A stretch of 64,000 nucleotides of DNA from Chloroflexota bacterium (GTDB taxonomy: Bacteria; Chloroflexota; Anaerolineae; Aggregatilineales; Ch27): the NCBI GenBank assembly GCA_019873685.1, contig JAIOAT010000013.1, forward strand, positions 1-64,000, in the 5' to 3' direction. This document shows positions 45,619 to 55,500 of the stretch, one piece after another. Numbering within the stretch: the first letter of the stretch is position 1; each line of letters starts with the position of its first letter. Both the position numbers and the translations under genes were made by a program. The notes beneath the pieces were generated by a model that had not been told where the DNA came from, did no database searches, and saw only the letters and a program-made list of their open reading frames with translations.

Positions 45619-45655
45619 TTGAGGATTAATTTGCATTTTACTACTCTTAAATGCA
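45619..45655 (+). promoter_or_regulatory. candidate promoter with inverted repeat before the Rrf2 gene
   Basis: TTGAGG (45619-45624) and TACTCT (45642-45647) are 17 bases apart. A 7-bp inverted repeat, TGCATTT (45632-45638) and AAATGCA (45649-45655), straddles the weak -10. This fits an autoregulatory operator for the Rrf2 protein, but the promoter is poor and the assignment is inference. Confidence 0.4.
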
Positions 45656-45708
45656 GAATAAGCCCAACAGGCACTTGCTCTTGTGTTGCCTGCGATATGG
45701 AGTCGATT

Positions 45709-46143
45709 ATGCAGATAACGCGTCAAGCTGATTATGCCGTTCGCGCCGTTCTTCATGTGGCTCAGCTCAAGGAAAATGAACGGCTCGCTACTTCCGTCAT
45801 TGCGGAAGAAGAGAACATTCCTCTGCCGTTCCTGGCTAAGATTGTCTCTCAGCTGTCGGTCAAGGGTATTCTGGATGCCATGCGCGGGGCCAGCGGTGGG
45901 GTACGCCTGGCTCGCCCGGCAGGCGAGATCTCTTTGCTTGAGGTGATCGAGGCGATTGACGGGGAGATTAGCCTTAACCGCTGTGTGCTGAACGAGGAAG
46001 CCTGCACCAGCACGGCTACCTGCCCGGTGCATGAGGTCTGGTGTGAGGCGCAGCGCGACCTGGTGCGTCGTTTGCAGGCAACCAAGTTTGACCAGTTGCT
46101 GGAACGCCAGGCGGCGCTTTCCCAGCAGACGCAATCCGCCTGA
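45709..46143 (+). CDS. Rrf2-family transcriptional regulator, probable Fe-S sensor
   Basis: This 144-residue winged-helix regulator starts MQITRQADYAVRAVLHVA, typical of Rrf2. The recognition region is FLAKIVSQLSVKGIL with RGASGGVRLA. Three cysteines near residues 87-100 (C-x6-C-x5-C, ending CPVHEVW) match the cluster-ligand arrangement of IscR/NsrR-type proteins, so it may sense iron-sulfur status, NO or redox. ATG 45709 follows GGAG at 6 bases; ATG 45697 is possible. Targets are unknown. Confidence 0.88.
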   Translation: MQITRQADYAVRAVLHVAQLKENERLATSVIAEEENIPLPFLAKIVSQLSVKGILDAMRGASGGVRLARPAGEISLLEVIEAIDGEISLNRCVLNEEACTSTATCPVHEVWCEAQRDLVRRLQATKFDQLLERQAALSQQTQSA

Positions 46144-46166
46144 CTCATCCGCAGAACGCCCGGCGT

Positions 46167-46212
46167 GACAGGCCGGATCGTGTGGCTAGCAGCCTGCACG
46201 ATCCGGCCTGTC
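46167..46212. terminator. 16-bp bidirectional hairpin between convergent genes
   Basis: A perfect 16-bp stem (46167-46182 with 46197-46212) encloses a 14-base loop. It lies between the Rrf2 gene and the convergent rnz gene and can act on both strands, though neither side has a long T-tract. Confidence 0.6.
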
Positions 46213-46234
46213 GCCGTTCGGGAGCTACCCGGCG

Positions 46235-47185
46235 TTACGCTCTGGCTGGTTCCAGGCGGGTGACCGGCTGGTTCTTGACAATGCTGAAGCGGTCAAAGTC
46301 GCGGGCAACAAACGTATTGGGAAAGATGGCTGCAGCTTCGTCCAGGATGTCCCGTTCCCGGTTGCGGCGGGAGAGGTGGGTCAGGATCAGCGTCTTGACG
46401 CCGGCCTCCTGTGCGTAGGTCGCCGCCCTGGCCGCCGTCATGTGGCCAAAATCCTCGGCGAAGTCGGCTTCATCGCTGCGGTACGTCGCCTCCATCACCA
46501 GCGCGTCGGCGCCGTGAATCGATTCCGGCAGGTTGTCCGTTCGGGCGATGTCGCCGATGAGCACCAGCCGCGCCCCCGGAACAATTTCCCCCAGCACGTC
46601 ATCAGGATGGATAACCCGGCCATCCGCCAGGGTGACTGATTCGCCCGCGGAAAGGCGGCTGCGCTCCGGCCCGGCGGGGACGCCGAGCGCCTCGGCCCGT
46701 TCCGCCAGAAAGGGGCGGCGCGGCTTTTCCGCGAAGATGAAACCAAAGTTGCCCGGCCCGCGGTGGGTGACCGGGAAGGCCTCGATGGTGAACTTCTTCG
46801 TGTCAAAAGCGATTCCCGGCTGCAGATCCACCAGGTGGATCGGCATCGGGGGGCGCTGACCGCGCAGAACCACACCGTAAATCAGGTCCTGGACGCGGTC
46901 AAGGGTATGGCGACCGCCCCAGATTTCTAGCGAATCGATGCTTTCCCAGCGCATAAAGGTGGAGAGCAGCCCGGCCAGGCCAAGGATATGATCCAGGTGG
47001 CCGTGAGTGAGCAGGATGCGGTTGAGGCGCTTGAAGCCAATGCCGCTCTTGAGCAACTGGCGCTGCGTGCCTTCGCCGCAATCCACCAGAAAGCGGTACT
47101 CCTCGGCCAGGACAATCTGCGCGGGCAGCCCGCGCAGCACGGAGGGCGCCGAAGCGGAGGTTCCCAGGAAGACCAGTTCGAACAT
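46235..47185 (-). CDS. rnz: ribonuclease Z
   Basis: This 316-residue metallo-beta-lactamase-fold tRNA 3'-endonuclease has LGTSASAPS at the N terminus, the zinc motif THGHLDHILGL, the PxKxxxG-like exosite, a GDIARTDNL Asp, and the final TLILTHLSRR histidine. It processes tRNA 3' ends. It is the last gene of a minus-strand run and starts 8 bases after the stop of the glycosyltransferase gene. Confidence 0.93.
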   Translation of the reverse strand: MFELVFLGTSASAPSVLRGLPAQIVLAEEYRFLVDCGEGTQRQLLKSGIGFKRLNRILLTHGHLDHILGLAGLLSTFMRWESIDSLEIWGGRHTLDRVQDLIYGVVLRGQRPPMPIHLVDLQPGIAFDTKKFTIEAFPVTHRGPGNFGFIFAEKPRRPFLAERAEALGVPAGPERSRLSAGESVTLADGRVIHPDDVLGEIVPGARLVLIGDIARTDNLPESIHGADALVMEATYRSDEADFAEDFGHMTAARAATYAQEAGVKTLILTHLSRRNRERDILDEAAAIFPNTFVARDFDRFSIVKNQPVTRLEPARA

Positions 47186-47193
47186 GCGCTGTC

Positions 47194-49233
47194 CTAGCCT
47201 GTGGCTTCGCCCGGCGCTGTGACCGTGATCTGGTACAGGAAGAGCCGGTCGCCGCGCACACGATCGCCGTCGAAAACGGGCAGGCGCAATCCGGAACCGG
47301 CCTGGTAAGCACCGATAGACAGGTCATACTGGCCGGGCGGGATCGAATCGGGCAGAGTGACGTAGCTGACCTGCAGGAAGATGTCCCGGTTGCAGAGCGA
47401 AGGTGGCCAGACGTTGATCACCGAACTCTGGCTGACAATCGCTGCTGGATCGGAAAGCACGTGGGTGAAGATGCGCAGGTCTGCCGGGACGGGGCCATCC
47501 GTCCGCCAGTAGGTGATGACCGGCACGACATCGCCGGGAGCATAGGTAGGGTCATCCGGCGGCGCGTAGCCCAGGTAGGTGATGTTGCCGCCGAAGCGCA
47601 CCGGCAGCCTCGCCGCGCCCGCACCGCCTGGCGATTCCGGGGCGTAGCCGGTCGGCGCCGTGGTCATGAAACGGCCGACGGTGTCACCCAGGGTGCGGGC
47701 GACATCCACCTGCAGCACGCTGCCGTCGACCAGACCGGACACGGAGACAGAGGGCTGGCCTTCCAGCCAGGCCCGCAGGGTCGGGTGAATGCGGTCATAA
47801 AGCGTCCGGTCAGTGAAGACGATCTGCTGCCGGGCGCCGCCTTCAGCCAGAATCAACCCGTTGGCGCAGTCAACGTAACGCAGCGGCGCGTCCTCCCGGT
47901 GCATCATCAGTTCCAGCAACAGGGGATCGCCGGGCTGGGCCGCTGTGTTCTGCAGGTGCGGGCTGCACACAACGGTCGGGATGCGGTGAGCGGTGCGGTC
48001 GAGATAGGCGGCCAGTGCGCCGCGTCCGGCATTGAAGGCCTGCCGCACTGCAGGCTGCGCCGGAAAGCGAATCAGCAGATCGCTGCCCGCCCAGACGAAG
48101 TTGGCGGCAATCAGTCCTGCGGCCAACCAGGGTAAGGCAGACCGCAGACCGGGCCGATAATCAACCAGCACATCCAGGGCCAGGTCGGCCCCGCGCCCGG
48201 CCAGCAGAACCAACATCGGCAGGGCGCCGGTCAGGGCCATGAACGAGCCGGGGCGGGTGCTCAGCAGGGCGGGCACCAGGCTGATGGCTGCCGCCAGCAC
48301 CGGCAGGAAGGCCGAAGGTCGCCGCCAGTAGGCCAACCCGTGGGCCACCCCGCCCAGCAGCAGAAACGCGCTGAGGGGTCCAAACAAGGGTCGTCCGGGC
48401 AGGTTGAAGGCCGGGTCCGGGTCGCCGCGCGGGAAGATCGCCGCCAGCGCATTGATGATCGATCTGGGCAGGCTTTCTGGAGACATTGCTGCCTGCAGGG
48501 CGGCCAAGCCGCTCACTTCTGGCAGGCGTACCGTCGTAGCCAGATATGGGATGATGACGATGATCGAGAGCAGGATGGCGAAGATGCTGGCGCCAAAAGC
48601 GTGGCGTGAAATCGGCTGGCGGCTCAGGAACAGATAGGCAACGGCTGCCGTGACGATGACAGCCAGGAAGATGCCAAACCAGTGCACATACAGGCTGCTG
48701 GCGACGACGATGCCCAGCAGCGTGTAGCCGGTCAGGGTGGGAGTTTCCGGGGAAACACGCTGGCGGATGTGGAAGGCGTTGACCAGGGCCAGCAGGGCGG
48801 TGACCGTCCACAGCGGCACCAGCGCCTCCCGCAGGGAAAGGCGGCTGAGCAGGGCCGGCCAGAAGCCAGCGGCCAGCAACCCGGCGGCCAACAGCGCTGC
48901 CCGCGGCCCGTATAGCCGCCGGGCGAGGGCGTAAAGCAGCGCCACGGTCAGCAGGCCGCTCCAGACGGAAGGCAGGCGCAGGGTGATCAGCCCTTTGCCG
49001 GTTGGGCCGGTCAGTACCGCCTGCAGGACATGAAACATCATCTCCTCGATCTGGCCCAGCTCCCGGTCGAAAACGCGGATCGCGCCGGCGCTGGCGTGCT
49101 CGGTCATGAGCAGGCTGGCCATCTCGGTGCTGTTGAAGCCGGGCGGGATCGTCCCCAGGTCCCACAAACGCAGACCCGCCGCCAGCAACAGAAGGAGGGT
49201 GGCCAGGACGAGATGGAGATGACGTTGGCTCAA
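47194..49233 (-). CDS. GT-C (ArnT/PMT-like) membrane glycosyltransferase
   Basis: This 679-residue protein has an N-terminal membrane part with ten or more helices (about 5-410) and a soluble extracytoplasmic C-terminal domain. The architecture matches GT39/ArnT-type enzymes that move sugars from lipid carriers, but the first-loop DE motif is replaced by PGFNSTEMASL, so the catalytic acid is uncertain. TTG 49233 follows AGGAG at 8 bases; the frame extends upstream without support. It lies in the same run as the glycosidase-like genes, hinting at a shared surface-glycan role. Confidence 0.72.
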   Translation of the reverse strand: MSQRHLHLVLATLLLLLAAGLRLWDLGTIPPGFNSTEMASLLMTEHASAGAIRVFDRELGQIEEMMFHVLQAVLTGPTGKGLITLRLPSVWSGLLTVALLYALARRLYGPRAALLAAGLLAAGFWPALLSRLSLREALVPLWTVTALLALVNAFHIRQRVSPETPTLTGYTLLGIVVASSLYVHWFGIFLAVIVTAAVAYLFLSRQPISRHAFGASIFAILLSIIVIIPYLATTVRLPEVSGLAALQAAMSPESLPRSIINALAAIFPRGDPDPAFNLPGRPLFGPLSAFLLLGGVAHGLAYWRRPSAFLPVLAAAISLVPALLSTRPGSFMALTGALPMLVLLAGRGADLALDVLVDYRPGLRSALPWLAAGLIAANFVWAGSDLLIRFPAQPAVRQAFNAGRGALAAYLDRTAHRIPTVVCSPHLQNTAAQPGDPLLLELMMHREDAPLRYVDCANGLILAEGGARQQIVFTDRTLYDRIHPTLRAWLEGQPSVSVSGLVDGSVLQVDVARTLGDTVGRFMTTAPTGYAPESPGGAGAARLPVRFGGNITYLGYAPPDDPTYAPGDVVPVITYWRTDGPVPADLRIFTHVLSDPAAIVSQSSVINVWPPSLCNRDIFLQVSYVTLPDSIPPGQYDLSIGAYQAGSGLRLPVFDGDRVRGDRLFLYQITVTAPGEATG

Positions 49234-49293
49234 GACGTGGACTCCTCGGCAGGATGGTCTGCGCCACCGGCCCCCCGGCGGCACAGCGCCCGA

Positions 49294-49800
49294 TTATAGC
49301 GCGGTTGCCACCGCCGTAAAGGCCAGCACCAGAGCGCCCAGCGCCAGGTTGAGCGCGTTGAGCCGCCGTTCCCGGCGCAGCAGGCGGGTGGCTTCCGCCG
49401 GATCAGCCTTGCCACGGGTACGCAGGATCGCCAGCCGCTCCTGCGCCGGGGCTACCCCGAACTGCAGCAACACGCCAACGATGATCATCCCCCCGATGGC
49501 GATGTGCTTGAGCAGGATGGCCTGGCTCCACGTGCTGTCAAAGACGAGCAGGCCGTTGTAGTTGGGATCGCCGCTGGTCTGGAAGAGGCCCGTCACGATC
49601 AGGACGACCAGGCTCAGGTTGGCCAGGGGGGTGAAGCGTCGGCGTAACTCGGCCAGCAGCTCCGGCCAGCGCGGATCATCGCCCAGCGTGCGGGCTGCTG
49701 CTGGCCAGACCACCAGCACCAGCAGCGCCAGCCCGCCGATCCAGACGATGGTCGCCAGCAAGTGGAAGAAGTAGCTAATGGCGAGGACTGAGGGGTTCAT
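49294..49800 (-). CDS. CopD-like membrane protein
   Basis: This 168-residue protein has four membrane segments. The N-terminal FFHLLATIVWIGGLALL (a His followed by WIGG) and the later histidine in LLKHIAIGGMI match the CopD/DUF2269-like fold. CopD proteins are linked to copper uptake, but no other copper gene is near. ATG 49800 lies inside the end of the upstream gene (26-base overlap), suggesting translational coupling. Confidence 0.65.
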   Translation of the reverse strand: MNPSVLAISYFFHLLATIVWIGGLALLVLVVWPAAARTLGDDPRWPELLAELRRRFTPLANLSLVVLIVTGLFQTSGDPNYNGLLVFDSTWSQAILLKHIAIGGMIIVGVLLQFGVAPAQERLAILRTRGKADPAEATRLLRRERRLNALNLALGALVLAFTAVATAL

Positions 49801-51043
49801 GCTGCACACTCTCAGGGTCGCGGGCAGGGATGATGGTGTCCCCCATGATCTTTTCCATGTTGGCCAGGTCGATGTACGCCTGCCGCACGCCGTAATCCTC
49901 GCCGAAGCCAGGCGTCGTCACCGCCCACCAGTACTCTTCGTCAGCTTCGGTCCATTCCGGCGCGGCAATGTAGATTGTGCTCATCAGCCCGACCCAGGGC
50001 CGCCAGTGCTCGGCAGCATAGCGGTACGCGCCGACCAGATAAGCAGCCTGCGTCGCCTCGTCCACCGCGAACCAGGCATAGTCCGGGTGAATGCCGGGGT
50101 TGATGTGCCAGCCGAATTCCAGCAGCGCAACCTGCCGTTCGGCGTCGCCGTTGGCGATCTGGATGCGGCGCATGTCCTCCACATGGCGGAAGACCATCCA
50201 GCGCCGCTGACCGGCTGCCTCCGCCTCGTCGGGCGACATCTCCGGCGGGTTGTTGTAGCCGGGGGCGTGCAGCCCCAGGACATCATAGACTCCGCTCAGG
50301 CCAGCGTCAAACATCTGCTGCAGGTAACGCTCATCGGGGACGGCCGTCGGCGGCTCAGTCTCGGTCGGAGCCAACCCGGCGGAGATCACGATCGCGGCAG
50401 GGTCAGCGGCCTTAATTGCCCGGTAGCACGCGCCCAGCAGCTTGACGTAACCGGCGGCATCCGGCGGGTAACCGGCCCATTCGCGCTGGAGGTTCGGCTC
50501 GTTCCAGACCTGATACCCGGCGATCTGGCCCTTGTAGCGAGCGGCCAGCGCCCCGCAGAACGCCGCGTAAGCCTCCACGTCAAAGGGGATGCCATCAGGG
50601 CGGGTGGCCGGATCGACAATCGCCCAGTCAGGGGGATGGTCGACGCGGGCGACTAGCTGGCGGCCCCGGTACAGCACTTCGGCTACTACCTCATCGGCCC
50701 GACTCCAGTCCCACATATCCGGCTGCGGTTGAATGTCGCCCCAGGCGAAGATCTGCTTGACATGGGTGAAGTTCATCAGCCGGATCATCTCCAGGTCGAA
50801 GGTCCGCGCGTCGGGACTCCACCACAGGAAAGCCTGAATGCCATACGTGAGCGACTCAAAGCGCGGCTCAGCGATCGGCTCCGGGGCAAGCGGCCCGTTG
50901 TAAGTCGGGACGGGCGTCGCCGTTGGCGCTGCGATCGGGGTAGGAACGGCCAGCAGAGCGCACCCCGCCAGCAGGTTAGCAGCAAAAAGGGTCAGGCCAA
51001 GCGCGATCACGCTCGCCCTGACCCTCTGGTTCCAGAGGCTCAT
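49775..51043 (-). CDS. lipoprotein glycoside-hydrolase-like protein (clan GH-A type)
   Basis: This 422-residue protein has a lipoprotein signal with LAGC (Cys28), a Thr/Pro linker (32-55) and a TIM-barrel-like domain. Probable catalytic acids are Glu182 in VWNEPN and Glu309 in LLEFGW, the positions of acid/base and nucleophile in GH5/GH39-type enzymes. It is anchored outside the cytoplasmic membrane. Its ATG follows the stop of the upstream gene directly (TAGATG). It is the shortest of four paralogues in this run and lacks the CPAC end. The substrate is unknown. Confidence 0.75.
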   Translation of the reverse strand: MSLWNQRVRASVIALGLTLFAANLLAGCALLAVPTPIAAPTATPVPTYNGPLAPEPIAEPRFESLTYGIQAFLWWSPDARTFDLEMIRLMNFTHVKQIFAWGDIQPQPDMWDWSRADEVVAEVLYRGRQLVARVDHPPDWAIVDPATRPDGIPFDVEAYAAFCGALAARYKGQIAGYQVWNEPNLQREWAGYPPDAAGYVKLLGACYRAIKAADPAAIVISAGLAPTETEPPTAVPDERYLQQMFDAGLSGVYDVLGLHAPGYNNPPEMSPDEAEAAGQRRWMVFRHVEDMRRIQIANGDAERQVALLEFGWHINPGIHPDYAWFAVDEATQAAYLVGAYRYAAEHWRPWVGLMSTIYIAAPEWTEADEEYWWAVTTPGFGEDYGVRQAYIDLANMEKIMGDTIIPARDPESVQHEPLSPRH

Positions 51044-52495
51044 CTACGGTCCGAAGCGCTCCAGGCGGTATTGAGCGATGGCGTCCCACGCCGGGGCGGG
51101 TTTGCTATCCGGGCGCAGGATCGAGTAGGGCACATTGTCGTTGTTGGGGTCAAAGCCGGCCTGGGCGCCGTAATTCAGGTTCCAGATCCAGGCCAGCCAG
51201 ATGATGCCCGATTCCTCAAACCACTGCACCGCTTCGATGAAGTATTCCGCCTGTTCCTGCAGGGTATTGTCCTGGGCGAACTCAAAGCCACGCGGGTACC
51301 CGCCCAGGTCCTCGGAAACAGCCCAGCCAAACTCGGTCACGCACAGGCGCTGATTGCCGCCGGCCAGCCGGACCTTGTTGGCGTAAGTGGTCAGCGTGGA
51401 GTACATGCTCCAGGAATGGTGCGGGTTGTCGAACGGGCCGCGGAAGCGAGCGGTGCGCGCCTCCGGCTCACGCGGGGCCACGTCCCAGGCTACCAGCGGG
51501 CCGATGTTGTAGCCGTTATGATGTGCGCCCACGCAATCCGCGTAGTTGAGCATGCCGTTATTGAGCAGCGCATCCAGGTAAGTGAAGTCGTCAATGGCGG
51601 TCACGCGGCCATCCGGCTCTGTCCAGCCGCCGCCCGGCGAAAGCGCGCCGCTGATCACGATGATGCCGGGATCGATGGCCTTGATGGCGTTGTAGGTGGC
51701 GGAGAGCAGAGCGATGTATTCGCGGCTGCTGAGGCCATTGACCGAGGCCCATTCGCGGTCGAGGTTCATCTCATTCCAGACCTCGATCGCGCCGATTGTG
51801 CCGGGATACTCGTCCAGATAGCGGTTGAGGATGGCCGTGACGAAGTTGACGTAGTCCTGTGGGTTGGCGGGCGGGCCGTGCTTGCTGAGGTCAGCGCCCG
51901 GCTGGCGCGCCCAATCCGGCGCGGTGACGATGCTCAACATCACGTTGACGCCCTTCTTGTGGGCTTCCGGGATGACGATGTCCAGGATCGTCCAGTCGAT
52001 GTTGCCCTTCTGCGGCTCCATGACTTCCCAGCGGGTCTGGTGCTTGATCCAGTCCAGATGAAGCTGGTCTTTGACGACGGTCATCCAGTACTCGTAGATG
52101 TCGTAGCTTTCCTGCACCTGGATGCCGAAGTCGAAGTCGGTGCGCTGGATAAAGGGCAGGGTGGGTTCTGGTGTCGGCTCAGGCGGCTCGGTAGCGGTAG
52201 CGGTTGGGGCCTGAGTCACCACTGTCGGTGTTGAGGTAGGCCGGGCCTGGGCCAGTTGCGGGATCGGCGTAGCTGCTACGACGCGCGTCGGGAAGGCCGT
52301 TGGCTGGTTGATCTCGGCGGCGCTGACCACGACCTGGCTCGACGACTCCGGCAACAGCAGGCCGGAAGCCAGGAAGATAGCGACAAAGGTCGCCAGGCCG
52401 AGCACCAGAGTCAGGGCGGTCCAGATCAGGGCAAAGGCGCGCATCTGGCGGCGGCGTTTGCGTTCTGATTGCACAGCAGGGATTTCCATCGTCAT
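51044..52495 (-). CDS. membrane-anchored glycoside-hydrolase-like protein (clan GH-A type)
   Basis: This 483-residue protein has a short basic cytoplasmic N terminus (SERKRRRQMR), one membrane helix (about 20-46), a Thr/Pro linker (64-114) and a TIM-barrel-like domain. Candidate catalytic residues are Glu242 in IEVWNEMNLDREWA and Glu388 in CVTEFGW. It is a paralogue of its neighbours on both sides. It ends with the shared LRP segment but without the cysteines seen in the two larger paralogues. ATG 52495 follows AAGGAG. Confidence 0.78.
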   Translation of the reverse strand: MTMEIPAVQSERKRRRQMRAFALIWTALTLVLGLATFVAIFLASGLLLPESSSQVVVSAAEINQPTAFPTRVVAATPIPQLAQARPTSTPTVVTQAPTATATEPPEPTPEPTLPFIQRTDFDFGIQVQESYDIYEYWMTVVKDQLHLDWIKHQTRWEVMEPQKGNIDWTILDIVIPEAHKKGVNVMLSIVTAPDWARQPGADLSKHGPPANPQDYVNFVTAILNRYLDEYPGTIGAIEVWNEMNLDREWASVNGLSSREYIALLSATYNAIKAIDPGIIVISGALSPGGGWTEPDGRVTAIDDFTYLDALLNNGMLNYADCVGAHHNGYNIGPLVAWDVAPREPEARTARFRGPFDNPHHSWSMYSTLTTYANKVRLAGGNQRLCVTEFGWAVSEDLGGYPRGFEFAQDNTLQEQAEYFIEAVQWFEESGIIWLAWIWNLNYGAQAGFDPNNDNVPYSILRPDSKPAPAWDAIAQYRLERFGP

Positions 52496-52577
52496 CGCTC
52501 AGTAGCTCCTTACTGGAAGCCGGGAAGGAAAGGTGGGCGGGGGGCGGCCCTTGCAGCCGCCCCCGGCGCAGGCAGGT

Positions 52578-55500
52578 TTACCCGGCGACGCTACGCAGAG
52601 CGTCACAGGCCGGACAGCCGCCGCCCGGACGGACGATGGCGTAACCGGCCATGGGGTCCCCGGCGTAGTTGGTGAAGTTGACGTTCCAGATGATCATCAG
52701 GCGGACCTTGCCGCTGCTGCTGAGCAGCACGGCGGCGCGAGCCAGCCAGGCAGCCTGCTGGGCGACGGTGGTGTTGCCGCCCCACTCAAAACCAGCAGGC
52801 GGCGGGCCATAGCCTTCCGGCGAAAGATAGCCCAGTTCGGTGTAGCACACCGGGCGGGAGCCGCCGAAGGGCGCCCAGGCGCGGTCGGTCATCGTCGTCA
52901 GGAAGTAGGTGGGGTAGCCACCGCGTGGATCGCCGCCGACCTGATCGGGCGGGACGATGCCCTCGTTGTAGTGGGCGCCGATGCAGTCGGCGAAGTTCGC
53001 CGCGCCGGCGGCGGCCATGCCAGCATAGTAGCGGTCGTCATTCCAGACGCGGTCGGTGCCAAAGGCGCCTTCCGCGCCGGTGGGGGCCAGCGCGCCGGTG
53101 ATGACCATTGTGCTGCCATTGGCCCCTTTGATGGCGTTGTAAGACGCCTGCAGCATCCGGACGTACATGCCGGGGTCGATCCGACCGGTGGGCCATTCCC
53201 GGTCGATGTTCATCTCGTTCCAGACCTCAATGGCGTCTGCGCCCAGCGCGGCCAGGCCAGCATTGAAGCGGGCAAAGGCGGCAAAGTAATCGCCTTCCGA
53301 AATGCTGGCCAGTTCGTTGGGGTAGCCCACAGAGCCGATCAGAATCTTGAAGCCGTTGGCGTGGGCGGCGTTGATGATGCCCGCCTGCCCACCCGGGTCG
53401 GCGCCGTAGTTATAGCGCACCTGAACTTTAACCCAGCGCATCCCGGCGGCCTGCATATAGGGCACGGCGCTGTTGAAGTCCGCGACATGCCCGCCGATCT
53501 CAAAGCCGCCGCTGATCCGCCCCGCCGGGACGACCGGCGCAGCGCCGCCCCCGCTGGGCGCGGCAGCTACCGGGCGCGGCGTGGGCGTCGGCGTGGGTGT
53601 TGGCGTGGCGGTTGGCGCAGGGGTGTTGGTGGGGAAGGCGACGGCCACCTGCTGTCCGCCGCGACCGCTTTCCTCACCACCGCCGACCACGGCCACGTTG
53701 ATGGCGTAATTGCCGTCCTGGTCAACCGCCTGCCACTGGAAGCGTTCGCCAACGCCGGTGGTGGCTTCTTCCACAACCGCGCCGGAAGAGGCGACGACTG
53801 TCCATCGCAGGGCCAGGTCGAGATCACTGCCAGCTGGCGGGGCAGCGTTGAGGGCGAAGTCGGTGAGGGCCTGCAGGATGTCCGGGTGAGTTTCCCCGTT
53901 CAGCAGGTCGCGGATGGCCACGCCGCCGATATTGAACGGCCTGATGACGTTCATGCGGTGCAACAGGGCGCCGCGGGTGGTCAGCCAGATGCGATTGCCG
54001 CCCTCGTATTCGATGTAGGGGGTCTGGGCGGCCTGGTCAAAGCCGGTTGTGGCGGGCGTGCCGTTGAGCGTCGCCTCGATGGTTGTCCCCGGCAGGAAGT
54101 AGTGCCGCTCGCTGGTCGTCACAATCTCGACATCGCCCAGCCCGGCAACGGCTTCCGCAAAGGTGATCGGGACAAAGACAGGCGTCTCCCCACCGATCTG
54201 ACGGAAGCTCCGGGCGGAAAGGCTGATCTGTAGCTTGTAACGGCTGATCTCGCCCACGCCCCAGCGCAGCATCCGTTCCACCAGCCCGCCGGAGACGAAA
54301 TCGACCGGGTTGTCGCCCAGCGTGACCTGCACGTAGTCGGCGTAGCGGCCAATCTCCCGCCAGTCGTAGGCGCCGGTATTCCATGGCTCGCCAACCGCGC
54401 CTTCCTGCGCCGCCGGGACGACTACCAGCAAGCTGCGGCCATTGGCGTGCAAGGCGCGCCCCAGCCCGCGGATGAATAGCGAGAACTGATCGCGGTAGGC
54501 CGGATCAATGCCGCGGTAGTCAATGGCGATGCCGGTGACGGCGGTGCCCTGGTAGCAGGCCTGGGCGCAATTGGCCAGCTCCTGGATGTGCGCCGCCAGC
54601 AGATTCTCGCTGCTCAGGATGGTCTCCACCGTGCCGGTATCCAGCGCGTTGGGATCGCTGTAGTTGCGGACGGCCAGGAAGACCCCGTAGCCCGCCCCGG
54701 TCTGGAAATTAGCGGCCAGGCTGCCCTGCAGCGTGCCCTGCAGCGTAGGCTGTAGCCCGGCTGGCAGCACCATGCTGGCGACCTGAGCGACCTCCGGGGT
54801 GAGCGCCTCGGTCACATCCAGCGGGACAGCGACGATCGGCGCAGGTGCGGCGGTCTGGAAGACAGCCACATGCTGCGGGATATAGGGCAGGTCAGTGACA
54901 ATGGCGGCGCTGCCCTCAGCCAGCTGGGAGGGGATGAACGCCCACTGGCCGGTTGTCTCGTCGTAGCTGTAGAGATCGAGCGTGTCCAGCGGTTCCGCAC
55001 CGGGGGGGATGGTGACGCGCAGGGCAATGCGACCGGGCGCTTCGCCCTCATAGGTGATAGTGTATACCGGGCTGAGCAGGGTCAGCGCCGGGGGCAGGCT
55101 CCGGCGGGCGTCGGCGACCCATGCTGCGTCTGACGTACCGCTGGCAAAGGCGGAGGCCTCTACCGCGCTGAGGGCCACGCCGAACCCCTCGCCCGGCTGG
55201 GCCGGGTCAATGGTCAGCGTCAGGCCGTCAGGATGGCTGACGCCCGGCGTTTCGGCGTTGAGGGCCACATACTGCGGGCCGGTCAGCCGGTCCAGCAGCG
55301 AGAAGGGCGGCAGCAGCAGGCCAATCACCACCAGCACGATGACGATAAAGCCGAGCACCAGTGCTGGCAGCAGGCAGCCGCCGCGCTGTTGCGCTGGTCG
55401 GCGTCCCTGTGGCGGTGGGACGGGCGGCATACCCCGCGGCGGTGTGACCGCCCTGGAGCTGTCCCGTTCCGGCTTCACGGCAGGCAGCGAAGGCGGCGTC

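Noticed and set aside
50729-54233. Long plus-strand open frames (501 and 566 codons)
   Set aside because: They lie antisense to the glycosidase-like genes, whose catalytic motifs recur in four paralogues. The two antisense frames resemble each other only because the sense genes are paralogous.
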